Assembly (NCBI RefSeq): GCF_025370935.1 | Contig: NC_133476.1 | Location: 21,670,300-21,734,299 of the forward strand | Source: Choristoneura fumiferana | Lineage: Eukaryota > Arthropoda > Insecta > Lepidoptera > Tortricidae | Direction: 5' to 3' | Length of the DNA: 64,000 nucleotides | Shown: positions 46,601 to 55,800 of the stretch, one piece after another | Numbering within the stretch: position 1 is the stretch's first letter | Layout: the number at the start of each line of letters is the position of its first letter | The notes under the pieces: model-generated | The model's input: only the letters and a program-made list of their open reading frames with translations | Told to the model about the DNA's origin: nothing | Database searches by the model: none | Made by a program: the position numbers and the translations under genes

Positions 46601-46654
46601 CTCCCCTACGCGCTCAAAAAATACGTCAACCTCGGCCGCTGCTTCCAATTTTAA
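34697..46654 (+). CDS. PCMTD: PCMT-domain-containing protein (PCMTD1/2-like), possible cullin-RING adaptor
   Basis: This relative of protein-L-isoaspartate methyltransferase is thought to recruit Elongin B/C-Cullin ligases to damaged proteins (family knowledge). The exons are 34697-34905, 35291-35523, 35722-35825, 37811-37964, 39193-39369, 39614-39783, 41231-41381, 42307-42411, 42939-43078, 43696-43825, 45266-45454 and 46422-46654. The 1,995 nt encode 664 aa, nearly twice human PCMTD1 (357). The start MGGAVSSG matches the family's myristoylation-type N-terminus. The AdoMet-binding motif FLNVGSGTGYL is at 84-94, and VYCGAA and GGILVMPL follow. A BC-box-like LQALARGAVRGAL lies at 241-253. A long Arg/Glu/Asp/Ser-rich, probably disordered insert then precedes a Cul-box-like VKELPLPYALKKYV at 643-656. 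Exons 5-12 are very GC-rich. Introns hold many MITEs. Confidence 0.95.
35826..36597 (+). other. PCMTD intron 3, left part
   Basis: This is AT-rich sequence with no recognised feature. Confidence 0.4.
36598..36800 (+). repeat. Interspersed repeat 'tttaacccctgacgcaaaaaga'
   Basis: Phrases such as acccctgacgcaaaaagagg, ttgtctgtctgtgcgattgt and aaatggaccgctttcgttac mark a repeat that also leaves an inverted fragment at about 4340-4435. The class is unknown. Confidence 0.5.
36843..37545. mobile_element. Inverted-repeat element with iterated 'ttcggcacattcctg' arms
   Basis: The left arm (36843-36955) reads tattcctgattggacatatc ... cttgtttcggcacattcctg ... ccgttttcggcatattcc. The right arm (37443-37545) is its complement. 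Each arm is itself built of repeated cggcacat/ttccgtttt units. Gattatttg stands near both outer sides (about 36815 and 37542) and may be the target duplication. The inside is AT-rich and holds a LINE-tail-like piece. It lies in PCMTD intron 3. Confidence 0.7.
37179..37202. repeat. (TAGA)n microsatellite
   Basis: Six units of agat, followed by aaactttaatcgtcataaca, which looks like a LINE 3' tail in reverse orientation. It is nested inside the 36843-37545 element. Confidence 0.85.
37561..37677. mobile_element. Fold-back MITE
   Basis: agtttagatttgcaagttgc ... cattgcgg pairs with ccgcaatggaatgcaacttg ... aagtctaaact. Confidence 0.7.
37731..37782. repeat. 18-bp perfect inverted repeat just before PCMTD exon 4
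   Basis: ccagcgcgcgtgacgcac and gtgcgtcacgcgcgctgg flank a 16-bp spacer and end 28 bp before the exon (37811). This is either a small MITE remnant or a structured acceptor region. Confidence 0.75.
38700..38895 (+). mobile_element. tRNA-derived SINE
   Basis: The tRNA-like head gtccagcggtggtgtagggg ... gacctgggttcgattcccag, then cgctgg, has acceptor-like ends (ccagcg/cgctgg) and a good T arm (ctggg-ttcgatt-cccag). It continues into a non-tRNA body and an A-rich tail at about 38860-38895. It lies in PCMTD intron 4. Confidence 0.75.
38896..39152 (+). repeat. Fragment of the 'ccggccaagagcgtg' repeat family
   Basis: It matches the middle of 25568-26172: ccgttataattttccttc, aatttgatatacttc, tttccacccaacagttt and aatatttcgcaaacagatca. 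It ends about 40 bp before PCMTD exon 5. Confidence 0.65.
40094..40263. mobile_element. Fold-back MITE
   Basis: gaacacgaagaatttcg at the left is matched by cgaaattcttcgtgctc at the right. The inner parts are less well paired. It lies in PCMTD intron 6. Confidence 0.6.
40390..40545 (-). mobile_element. LINE 3' end with (GTCAAA)n tail
   Basis: The reverse complement of the 57838-57961 sequence is followed by about nine gtcaaa units at 40396-40448, i.e. the expanded (TTTGAC)n tail of that LINE. It is 5'-truncated. Confidence 0.85.
40878..41165. mobile_element. hAT-type MITE, 288 bp
   Basis: The ends caggggtcggacaaaaagtg and cactttttgtccggcccctg are inverted repeats. They are flanked by near-identical 8-bp sequences (taaattag / ataattag), and CAGGGG is a common hAT terminus. 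It ends 65 bp before PCMTD exon 7. Confidence 0.75.
41721..42112 (+). mobile_element. MITE 'AATGAGGGCTATCG' copy B (right end lost)
   Basis: It starts aatgagggctatcgtttttt and follows copies A and C closely up to ctacactagcgcctc. The right terminal repeat is absent. It lies in PCMTD intron 7. Confidence 0.85.
43157..43293. mobile_element. Palindromic MITE with TAA duplication, copy 2
   Basis: Same family as 19334-19474 (ctgtatcaccatccattgat ... aaccgtcagtt). It is flanked by TAA at 43154-43156 and 43294-43296. The central segment is inverted relative to copy 1. Confidence 0.85.
43868..44608 (+). mobile_element. Non-LTR-type repeat copy 2, split by a nested element
   Basis: Pieces 43868-44029 and 44488-44608 together match 27527-27812 end to end. 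The break falls inside cccatctta|ggcctctaag of copy 1. It begins 43 bp after the donor of PCMTD exon 10. Confidence 0.85.
44030..44487 (-). mobile_element. LINE-like 3' end nested in the repeat at 43868-44608
   Basis: Read on the minus strand it ends aggcctatttactgaataaatc..., followed by (atttga)n, a typical non-LTR 3' end with a TTGAATTTGAAT-type tail. It includes gccaagtttcttgcggcgca. A duplication of 'ctta' at both junctions fits target-primed insertion. A run of A at about 44230-44250 is internal. Confidence 0.7.
44806..45232 (+). mobile_element. MITE 'AATGAGGGCTATCG' copy C, abutting PCMTD exon 11
   Basis: This is a full-length copy (about 427 bp) with aatgagggctatcgtttttt at the left and gcgatagccctcatt at the right. 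It ends 33 bp before exon 11 (45266). It is closely similar to copies A and B. Confidence 0.88.
45755..45876. mobile_element. Fold-back element in PCMTD intron 11
   Basis: aaaaaagccttatgtccacg ... aataagagc pairs with gctcttgttccgtggagata, then aagctttttt. Confidence 0.65.
45995..46351 (-). CDS. Unidentified 118-aa open frame in a PCMTD intron
   Basis: It lies antisense to PCMTD within intron 11 and runs from MDFSPENLIQNDV to a stop. The predicted protein is acidic and has no Cys cluster, membrane segment or family motif that I recognise. It contains NAESAIAEK. The same bases in inverted form occur at about 45727-45750, where the plus strand reads DAESAIADK. It may therefore be part of an inverted-repeat element rather than a gene. 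It is unusually long for an open frame in AT-rich intron sequence. Coding status is uncertain. Confidence 0.25.
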   Translation of the reverse strand: MDFSPENLIQNDVTAFDLQHFKIDFGSPISINAESAIAEKIVICDTREQNGVISRGRTLNPECSEGFYNRILSVMRDSSVNAQDENNFAPEWLIQLFTQSIKKLEKKNIPNIIKEQPA

Positions 46655-46813
46655 ACTGCTTTTTGTGACCTGCCAGTCTTCGATGAAAATATAAAAAAAA
46701 AAAACTTAAATACTTGCAGTAAACTAAGTTTCAGATTCCAATTTTTTCGTTATGTTACACCCGAAGGCGAATACGTATGTTGCAGGTCACAGGAACCAGA
46801 CAAAGAGACAACG

Positions 46814-46938
46814 GAGCCGGGTCCGTAGCGATTTCGCGAATAAAATACTAATAAGAAGATCACCACTTTAAAAATGATTGATTATTCAAATTAATGCTGT
46901 TCTTTCACGCAAAATATCCATCGCCACGGACCCGGCTT
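46814..46938. mobile_element. Fold-back MITE
   Basis: gagccgggtccgtagcgatt pairs with catcgccacggacccggctt. The centre is AT-rich. Confidence 0.7.
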
Positions 46939-47303
46939 AGCTGCTGCTTAGCTGTACTACTCGCACCGAGTGCTAAATCATCACCGACAATACGTACAGC
47001 GCATGTTCACGCATTGATATCTAGTCTGCAAAAATACTTGCATCTTTTGTCAGACTTTTATTTTGAACTGAATAATTTAATGAAGCGAGAAAGACATTGT
47101 TCTACCTGGATTATAAATATACTGCGGGTTATAATGAGTCAGGCTGGCTGGCCACTTGGGCCGCTCACCGTACTAGTGTCAGGGTTCCATGTGCGGAGCG
47201 ACTGAAATAACATATTGGTAGCTGAATGTTAGTCGTTGACGTCACGGCTGGACGCCGCGCGAGCAGTCGGGTCCAGCGCTCAACATGATGCGACGACACT
47301 ATG

Positions 47304-47412
47304 ACCCTATTTCATAAACGAGACTGTCGACAAGTGTCACGATTCGGAAATCAAGTCGGCAATGTATTTTGAATAGATAGTCACTTGTCGCCTGTCACGT
47401 TCCTGAAAGTGG
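47304..47412. repeat. Diverged fold-back
   Basis: actgtcgacaagtgtcacg and tcacttgtcgcctgtcacgt form imperfect arms, with ataaacga / ttcctgaaag outside. Confidence 0.45.
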
Positions 47413-48482
47413 GATTTGTTAGTCGATGTCCAGTCGTCTTATGATCTAATGAGCGATGGACCTTATTGTAGCTGCGTATTATTATTAAAAACGAATTGTT
47501 CACATTTAGATCTAATCCTTGTCAAACGGGCTGTAAGTGCCTGAACTGATTTTGTTTTATATTTTTTATGTTTTGTGTCAAATTAAAGATCGAATGAGGT
47601 ATCGTTAGTGTTTAGTGTTTAGGGTGAACTCCCAGGGACGGCTGCGCGCGGCCTTACTGTATATATTTATTTTGTGTAAATACGATACTGTCTTTTTGTT
47701 TCGTTTGCATGTAATTATAAAATTTAACAATGAGGCATGGTTTTAATTTATTTTTTAATCCACTCATTGTAAGACTACTGTTATTTGTGTAATGTTAATA
47801 TTAATTATAATTGTAATGTGCGATCAATTTGATATTTAAATCGAACTATACTGTCCGCCATGGCCGGTTTGTTGTGCGGCCAATAGTTTGACCATGCGCA
47901 CACGCACTGTTGCTTAATGTTGTTCATGTTTTCTTGGATATTGTATTGGTCAAAATTTATTTAATTGCCGTGCTTTTTATGCGTTGATTTTCTACCAAGT
48001 TGACGGTGAAAGAGTGTTAGCGGGTCTTACCAGAAATAACGTCACTATAATGAATAACAATCATACTTTAATGTTTCATATGTGAACGTTAAAAGGGATT
48101 CGTGTGCCATGGCATACTTTGTACATAATATTATAGAGGCGATTAAGCGATGTACTAGCACGACGCGACATAAAGATCTCGCATCGAGCGATGTGCGGAT
48201 GGTGCCATCTTACGCCCATCGTCAAATGGGGCAGCGACCACTCCTGCTAGCCGTACAGGGTGCAGTCAACTACAAAGAGCTCGATACGGTCAAAATTACA
48301 AAAATATGTATACCCGACATTATTCACTAAACGTTAAAGTAGTGCATACATGTTTTTGTAACTTTAGCTATATCGATCTGTTTTTAATTGACTGTACATG
48401 ACTGTATACCTAATATACGTGACAAGCACTACGAAATGACACGTCGTTGCTAGTTTGACGCTGAGTGTGTCTTTTCATAACA

Positions 48483-48488
48483 AATAAA
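48483..48488 (+). terminator. Poly(A) signal AATAAA, PCMTD candidate
   Basis: This is a canonical hexamer 1.8 kb after the stop. Other hexamers nearby make the end uncertain. Confidence 0.35.
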
Positions 48489-48635
48489 CTAGGTAGAAAA
48501 AGACGCACCTAGCGACAAAGCGTGTCGCGGCCGGATGTGCAGGCCGAGGGTAACCTTAAGAATATTTTATATTTACTTACAAGGTTGGCGAACAGTGGCT
48601 AGCACTGTCAACTGACCGCACGTGCACTTGGTCAG

Positions 48636-48836
48636 GGGGTTTACTACGAAATTCGAAAATCGAAGTTCGTATCATACGGTCCCTCTCGCACTCGTGTTAA
48701 ATAAAATTAGCGTCAACGGGACGGCAAGAGATGAAGTTCTAATTTTGCGCTTCGTAGTACAGGACCAGAGGCCGTATTGCCTAACGTATTTGACGATCGC
48801 GAGCTTCAGAAACTGTAGGCAATACGGCCTCTGGTT
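48636..48836. mobile_element. Two adjacent fold-backs (MITE pair)
   Basis: Arm set one: tttactacgaaattcgaaaa ... gttcg against cgcttcgtagta. Arm set two: ccagaggccgtattgccta and taggcaatacggcctctgg, a 19-bp perfect inverted repeat around a 36-bp loop (48765-48836). Confidence 0.7.
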
Positions 48837-48899
48837 GTGGAGGTGCACGAGGTGAGGCGAGTGCCGGCGACTGCGCCAACCGACGCCAGTCTGCATTGT

Positions 48900-49868
48900 T
48901 GACGTCACTTTGTTTTGAGTGTAATTGTAAGGTTTAAAAAAATATATAAAGTTCCAATTTCATTTGTTTTATATATTTACCTAAATAAATACACAATTCT
49001 TATTTTTAAGGTACCTAGGTGAGTATTTACGCGGTGGGTGCTATGATAGTAACATCTGTATGTACATGTCAATGTACAGTACACTGTGCGAACAGCTATG
49101 CTATCTTACACGCTAACTAAACTCAGTTAAAACTTTTGAACAACCTTAGTTTCTTTGCAGTCACATTTGAAGTGATGTATTCCTATAATACATCTCAGTT
49201 TAATAGTCTCTATTGATATGAATGTAAATTTAAATACAAAATATATTATGAAAACAGATATTAAAGTCTCATCTAAATTAGCCTCTTTAAGTACTACCCT
49301 TTTTTTTTCTCAGTACAATCTGAATGTCTCGTTTCACTGCATTTTTGTTATAAAAACCTTTTCGTATGTACACTGCTGATGTAATTGTCATTTCAAACAA
49401 TTGATTGGCACATAATATAGTTTGTTAGAATTTGTCTCTCTTTGTACCTATTGACAGCAGTGAAGTTTACAATTATTTACCTATTACTATTACTGAAGTG
49501 ACAATAATAAGCTCAGTTTATTGACCCCATATAAATTTAACTGAACACCACTGTTTTTTCGTCACTTACATCTGGTTTACATACCGACTGAGGTTATGCC
49601 GCCGATTTTCACTTGTTTAATTTAGAAAATATAAACACATCTTTGAGTGAATTTTCCTTCACTAATTTTAATTTACTATTACTTGATAGTTTTCATCTGT
49701 TTCAATATTTAACTTAGGCACTCGCTAATATGATCCCTTCAGTATAATCACAGAAGTAAAACAAAGAGATCTTGAAATGTTGCTTATTGCGTCCATGTTG
49801 CGTATCTGGTTATTCTTATTGTTTACGAGTATGCTGTCGGCATGACCAATGGCAAGTAGGGGCGTCAG
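48900..49868 (-). other. Probable 3' UTR of the PDZ gene and convergent intergenic space
   Basis: This is AT-rich sequence with no coding potential seen. TTTATT at 49517-49522 gives a minus-strand AATAAA about 350 bp past the stop. Confidence 0.4.
49517..49522 (-). terminator. Poly(A) signal candidate, PDZ gene
   Basis: TTTATT on + reads AATAAA on the coding strand, about 350 bp past the stop. Confidence 0.35.
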
Positions 49869-52800
49869 CTAGCACCACTTGGGTTCGTGGTCGTCGTAGA
49901 GTTCGTCGGCGGCGGGCGCGCGGCAGGCGAGGCGGCGCGCGGGGCGCGGCGTGGCGCGCGCGTCCCCCCCGCGCGGCTCGCGCCAGCGCTCCCCGGCGTG
50001 CGTGCGCTTGACGGGCTTCTTGCCGGGCTCGCCGTCCCCTATGGCCGGCCGGCCCGGCGTCTCCGGCTCGCTGCCGTTGGGCAGCGAGTGCGCGCTGCGC
50101 GCCCGGTGCAGCGACAGCCGCAGCGGCTTGCGCGGCGGCGTGGGGCGCGCCTTGCCGTCGCCCTCGTTCTTCCTGTAGTGGCTGAGCCGCGTGGAGCAGC
50201 TCTCGGAGCCGTAGTCGCCGCGCGGCGAGCTGCCGTACGCGTCCCCGACCGGGTAGTCGGAGCATTCGGACTCGAACTCGGACGACTTGGCGCTCCGGGA
50301 GTGCAGCTTGGACGTCCGCCGGCTGGACTTGTGCGCGTTCTCGAGCACCTTGCCGTCTATCCGGTGGTGCAGGTGGTGCCGCTCGCAGTCGGCGCGCACG
50401 TCCTCGGCGCTGTCGTTCTTCTTGAGCTTGCGCAGGCGCTGCGAGCGTTTCAGCTGCTCGATGATGGACATCGTCTTGCGCTCCGCCCAGTTGGTCTTCT
50501 TGATGCTCTCCTCGATCCGGTCGGCGGCCTTCTTGATCTCCAGGTGGCGGTCGGGGCGGTCGCGCGCGTCCAGGTCGCTGTCGGAGCGGAAGCGGTCGTC
50601 GTGCTTGGTCCGCGACAGCTTGTCGGCCTTGAGCCGCTGCTTCTCCATGTGTCGCTGGTTGCGCTCGATCATGCGGATGGCGGCATCGGTCTCGGCGCTG
50701 TAGTCGGCGGCGGCGGCGGCGTGCACGCAGTGGTGCGACAGAGAGTGGCGCATGCGCGCGCGCGGCTCCAGGCTGTGCGCGGAGTGCGCGCGCGGCGGCG
50801 GCGGCGAGGGCGCGGCGCGCGAGGACGCGCCCGACGCGTTGGAGCGCGGCCGCAGCAGTGGCAGCGCAGTCTCGCCCTCCAGCCCCGGCAGCTTGGCCAC
50901 GAGGGCCGTGATGTCGGGCCCCTTCTGGAACACCTGCACCTCTGACTTGGGGCTCCTGACCTGCGGCTCCGAGCTGATGCTGATGTTGGTCACGTTCTTC
51001 GTGCTCTTGTTGACCGTTATGCAGCTGTCGCTGCTGCTGACCGATTGGAGCTGGAATATGAGCAAATGCACGCTGTAGAATAGAAACAGCTTGGTATCTT
51101 AGTGAGATTTTAGAATTTTAATTTGCGCTAAAAAAGGGGCTGTTAATGTAGGTAGCTTTTGTCTCTACCGATGGTCTCGAAGTGGATCAAATTAACATGA
51201 GGGGTCTCTTAGATTGCCGTACCGGAACTAATACAGTTTCGTTGCCCGTCTGTTTGTCAAGATCCTTTTTTTTGGGGGCACGTGCGTGACACAATCAAGT
51301 TAAAATTATGAAATACTTAGGGCTACGGCCTCGTGCAACCTAAAGAATGAATTTACCAACTAAGTTACAATATTTGTTTAATACAAAAAAAAACAGGAAA
51401 ATTCTAAACCGCAGTGTGTTGGCTTTATTCGTAATTTGGGTCTGTTCTCTTCGCCATCTAAGAATTGTAAACGGTTTGGTGGTGTCACCTGCGGATGGCG
51501 CGCCAGCAGCTCTGCCACCTGGTCCTCGAGGTAGGAGATGCGGTGCGTGAGCCTGGTGTTGTCGGCGCGCAGCCCGTCCTTGGCGCGCTGCGCCCGCTCC
51601 GCCGCCGCGCGCAGCTGGCCCAGCTCCGCCCTTAGCGACTGCGCCTCGTTCTGCAATGCGCACCAGTAGCTGCTATGACCCGGTCCAGACGGAACGTTTG
51701 GCGCGTGAGGGCACTAGAGCTACATACATCCCGTCCAGATGCTCGGCACGCGAAAGCATCTGGACGGGGTGTGTGTAGCCCTAGTACCTCGGGTACACGC
51801 CTGTCTCTATGCGCGAGTGCCCTCGCGCGTCGAACGCTCCGTCTGGACAGGGTATAGTCGCACAAAGTCGTAGTAAGTCGTAGTAGTATGTCAATAAAGT
51901 GGCGCACCATGAACCGGAAGGTATTCGATCGTTTCAACCGTCTCATACCTATCCGTGTTCACATTTTGTTATGAATAGATTGTAGAATTTGATGACTTTT
52001 TAGGGTTCCGTAGCCAAAATGGCATATACGTAACCTTTATAGTTTCGCCACGTCTGTCTGTCGCTGTCTGTCTGTTCGTCCGCGGCTTTGCTCAGGGACT
52101 ATAAATGCTAAAAGCTGTAAGCAGCTGTAATTTTGCACGAATATATATGTAAACTATGCCGACGAAATGGTACAATAAAAAAATTTTTAAAAATTTTTTT
52201 ATAGTACCTCCCATGGACGTAAAGTGGGGGTGATTTTTTTTTCTCATCCGGTCTTGTAGTATGGGGTATCGTTGGATAGGTCTTTTAAAACCATTACAGG
52301 GTTGCTAAAACGATTTTTCGATTCAGTGATTTTTTTGCAAAATATTCAACTTTAAAGTGCAAATTTTCATTAAAATCGAGCGTCCCCCCCTCTAAAATCT
52401 AAACCGGTGGGTTAAACTTACAAGGAAAACTATAAAGATTAAGTTTTCTTGAGAATTATTAGTAGTTTAAGAGTAACTAGCAGCCTAAGGTATAAAATAT
52501 AGGTACCTAAACTTGGAATATTCCGGACAAAATACGAAATCCTTAAAAAAATATTACTTAATTTTTTCGCCATGGCTACGGAACCCTATTTCGGGCGTGT
52601 CCGACACGCTCTTAGCCGTTTTTTGATAATTTTTTAAACGTCCTGTACTTCTACTAGATAACCTGAAAACTGTAACAAAATCTACCATGTACATACCATG
52701 TCAACAAAAATGTTCACGTAGGTAAATCAAATAAACTCAAGACTCGGGTGTTGGCGAGTTGTAGGCGATGCAAGGGCTACCACACCTACTAAGGGCTATT

Positions 52801-55800
52801 TTGTTCGAGAGACGTAGACGTTTTCCGGCTGATGATGAGGATGATTTATAAAAATACTCGATGACAATTAATAAAGAAAATCAATAATTTATTACCCGAA
52901 TAGCTTCGAAATCACGGTGCAATTGTTCGTAAATTTCCACGACACTATGCGATATCGTACCGTGTTTATTTGTAGGAAAACCCTATGAAGATAGGTGTAC
53001 GAACCTGTGTCAAGGTGTTTGGCGGCGGCTGCGGCGCGTCGGGCGTGGACGCGCCGCGTAGCAGCACGAGCTGCGCCGGCGCCGCCGCGCTCGCCGCGCG
53101 CGCCAGCTCATCCACGCTGCGGCACGACACCACGGCCGTGCCGTTCACTTCCACTAACCTGGAATTTAAGAGAAATCGATGCAGTTTTTGTTCGTTTCTA
53201 TTATAAGCTTTGAATACTCAAAGTTTATAAGCAGTTTTAAGTTGAGGATAGAGGCTAGTTGACTAACGTTGACGCATTCTATAGGAGACGTACCTAACTT
53301 AGGTAAGATTTAAACGGTCTATCGAGATGCTTGGATGGCCAATGTCTTGATGCGCGGAAAAAGGGAAATAATCAAGTTTAAAAGTTGTTCATCAATGAGT
53401 CATGATTGTTCATGGTCTTTTAAAACCATTATCGGTTTGGTAAGACGATTTTTCGATTCACTGATTTGTTTGCGAAATATTCAACTCCCCCCCCCCCCTC
53501 TAAAATTTAAACCGGTGGGTGGAAAAAAATTTAAAAAATTCAGGATGGTACAAACTTTCAAGGAAAACTATAACGGCTAAGTTTGCTTGAGAATTACTAG
53601 TAGTTTATGAGTAAATAGCAGCCTAAGGCATAAAATATACCTAAACTTGGAAGATTCCGTATAAAATACGAAATCCTCAGAAAAATATTACTTATTTTTT
53701 TCGTAATGGCTACGGAACCCTAGTTTGGGCGTGTCCGACACGCTCTTGGCCGGTTTTTGAGGCTTTGATCCGCGCCTGTACCTAAAGTAAGTAGCGCGTA
53801 CCTAAGTGTTGTCCAGATATTTTGGCCATCCAGTCCAGACAGCTTCGATGTTTATGATGGCGATTGTACCTACATCAACAATGAGTAGGTACTCCTAGGC
53901 ATGTATGAGAAATGTGGAGAAATACGGCTTTAACATTAACTTATTATCATTATCGCTCGACCAAGAACTTTCGGCATCTACTTTTCTTAAATTGAATTGG
54001 ATTTTAAACAATGTGGCTTCGGTACCGGCGCAATGGCGTGCTCGCGCTGCTTTCGTGCATGGCGTTTTTGCCATGAGCACGAAGAAATTGTAACATCAAT
54101 CTTTGCGTGCATCGTGTGAAAGAGAGCGCTACGCGTGCGCCCGCGCCCGCCAACTATGTCTAAGTAATTGCTATCTTATCTTTCCATCAGTAGGATCATT
54201 TGCAGACTCTTATTGTGAAAGTTCCTAATCCGGGTCGTCATCGCATTCAAGAGATTCACACCAACTAGTTCTAAGTTGCGTAATGGGCGATTAAATTTAT
54301 GTAAAGCGACGGTAATAATACACGTTCTAGTTGACAGGGACTAATGTGATAAACGCGGAGTGGACGCGATGGCGGTGGACAGAGTGCGTCTGCGCTGACA
54401 GATAGGGTGAATTAATAGCGTCAGGAATGACACGCCTGTGTCCTCGAAGGAGCGCGACTTTTTGAGTCAGTTCGTTTTGTATGGTAAACTACCTACCGGT
54501 TAACTTAATAATGTAACCTTTTTGAACTCCACCCACATGTTACTGTGAGTTAGAAAAATAATTGTTTAAAAAAAACTCGAGTAAGAGGTAATTGGGGTAG
54601 GAAAATAATAAATGTTAGTAAAACGTTTTAAACTTGCGTGATTTTTACTCATTCAAAATACCACAAACGGCTATGCCACGCTAAAACACACGAATAATAT
54701 TTATTTTTTGTGATTAAGTGCGGGTACTAGTGCGAAGGACACCCTACATTTCAGTTTAATCGTGACCACGACCACTGTAATGTGGTCGAAACGTCGAGCT
54801 AAATATTACTCGTGTGTTTTAACGTGATAAGTCCCGTTTGTGGTATTTTGTCTATAAATGTTCGTAAACGAAACAAGTATTAGCTGGGTACGTACATCTG
54901 TTCTTAAATATGTTGGTCATTATTTATAAAAGTAAGTCCTAATGAACTAAAACTATTAAAGTTTAATAATCTTGCTTCCATGAGAGGTAATTTGTTTACA
55001 CGCAGTAATAATTTGTCACTAATAACTGGAATGACAAAAAATGTAGTTTGCGCGGCGCCTGCGCAGCGCGCATTTAAATGAGACGGCGACAAATGGGCCC
55101 CGCCGGCGACCCATTCATTCGCTGCAACTGCGTTATTTGCCTACAATATAGTCCTTTTTACAGTAAAGCTGCGAAGAATTCATTTATAGCTTTCCCGCGG
55201 GAACTATGCAATTTTTACGTGGTAAAACTATCCTATTTCCTTTAAATAGTTTCAAACTATCTCTACCTACCTATGCCACAGTGGCGTAGCTAGGTAACCT
55301 AGGGCCCTGGGGCAAATAAAAAAATGGGGCCCACTGCTATCAAAACTGGTAAGGTTAAAATCATTATATATACAAATACTTTAAAAATGCTAAGCAACTT
55401 TATCATCAGCTATAAAGCAGAATTTCAAGGGCCCCCTGAGCTTGAGGGCCCCGGGGCACTGCCCCGCCTAGCCCCTTGGTAGCTACGCCACTGCTATGCC
55501 AAATTTCGGAAAAATCGGTGCAGCGGTTTAAGCCTGAAGAGGTAACAGACAGACACATTAGTACGGATACGACATACGAAAATTTATTGGACAGTGGCTC
55601 TTGGTCTAGGAATAGGACAGTGTAAGTACCTAGTCTAGGTTGTAGTGTAACTACACTAAATGCTAGCTAGCGCCAGCTAGCATTTAGCCAGCTGGGAGAG
55701 ATCCTTTATTAGGGATAAGTTCGCCTTTGTATTTCTTTCTGTGTACTTGTATCTTTTTTTTATTTTTTACGTGCAATAAAAAGTTTGCAAACATAAATGT

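Larger units (their letters stand above)
46655..48489 (+). other. PCMTD: Probable PCMTD 3' UTR
   Basis: This follows the stop at 46652-46654 without another recognisable gene. AATAAA at 48483-48488 is a plausible end. The region contains the fold-backs at 46814-46938 and about 47304-47412. Confidence 0.4.

Noticed and set aside
49887..50945. 352-aa plus-strand frame opposite the PDZ gene's last exon
   Set aside because: This is a shadow of strong GC3 bias. It is Val/Leu/Ala/Arg-rich with no family motif and no splice context; the minus frame links in phase to three other exons.
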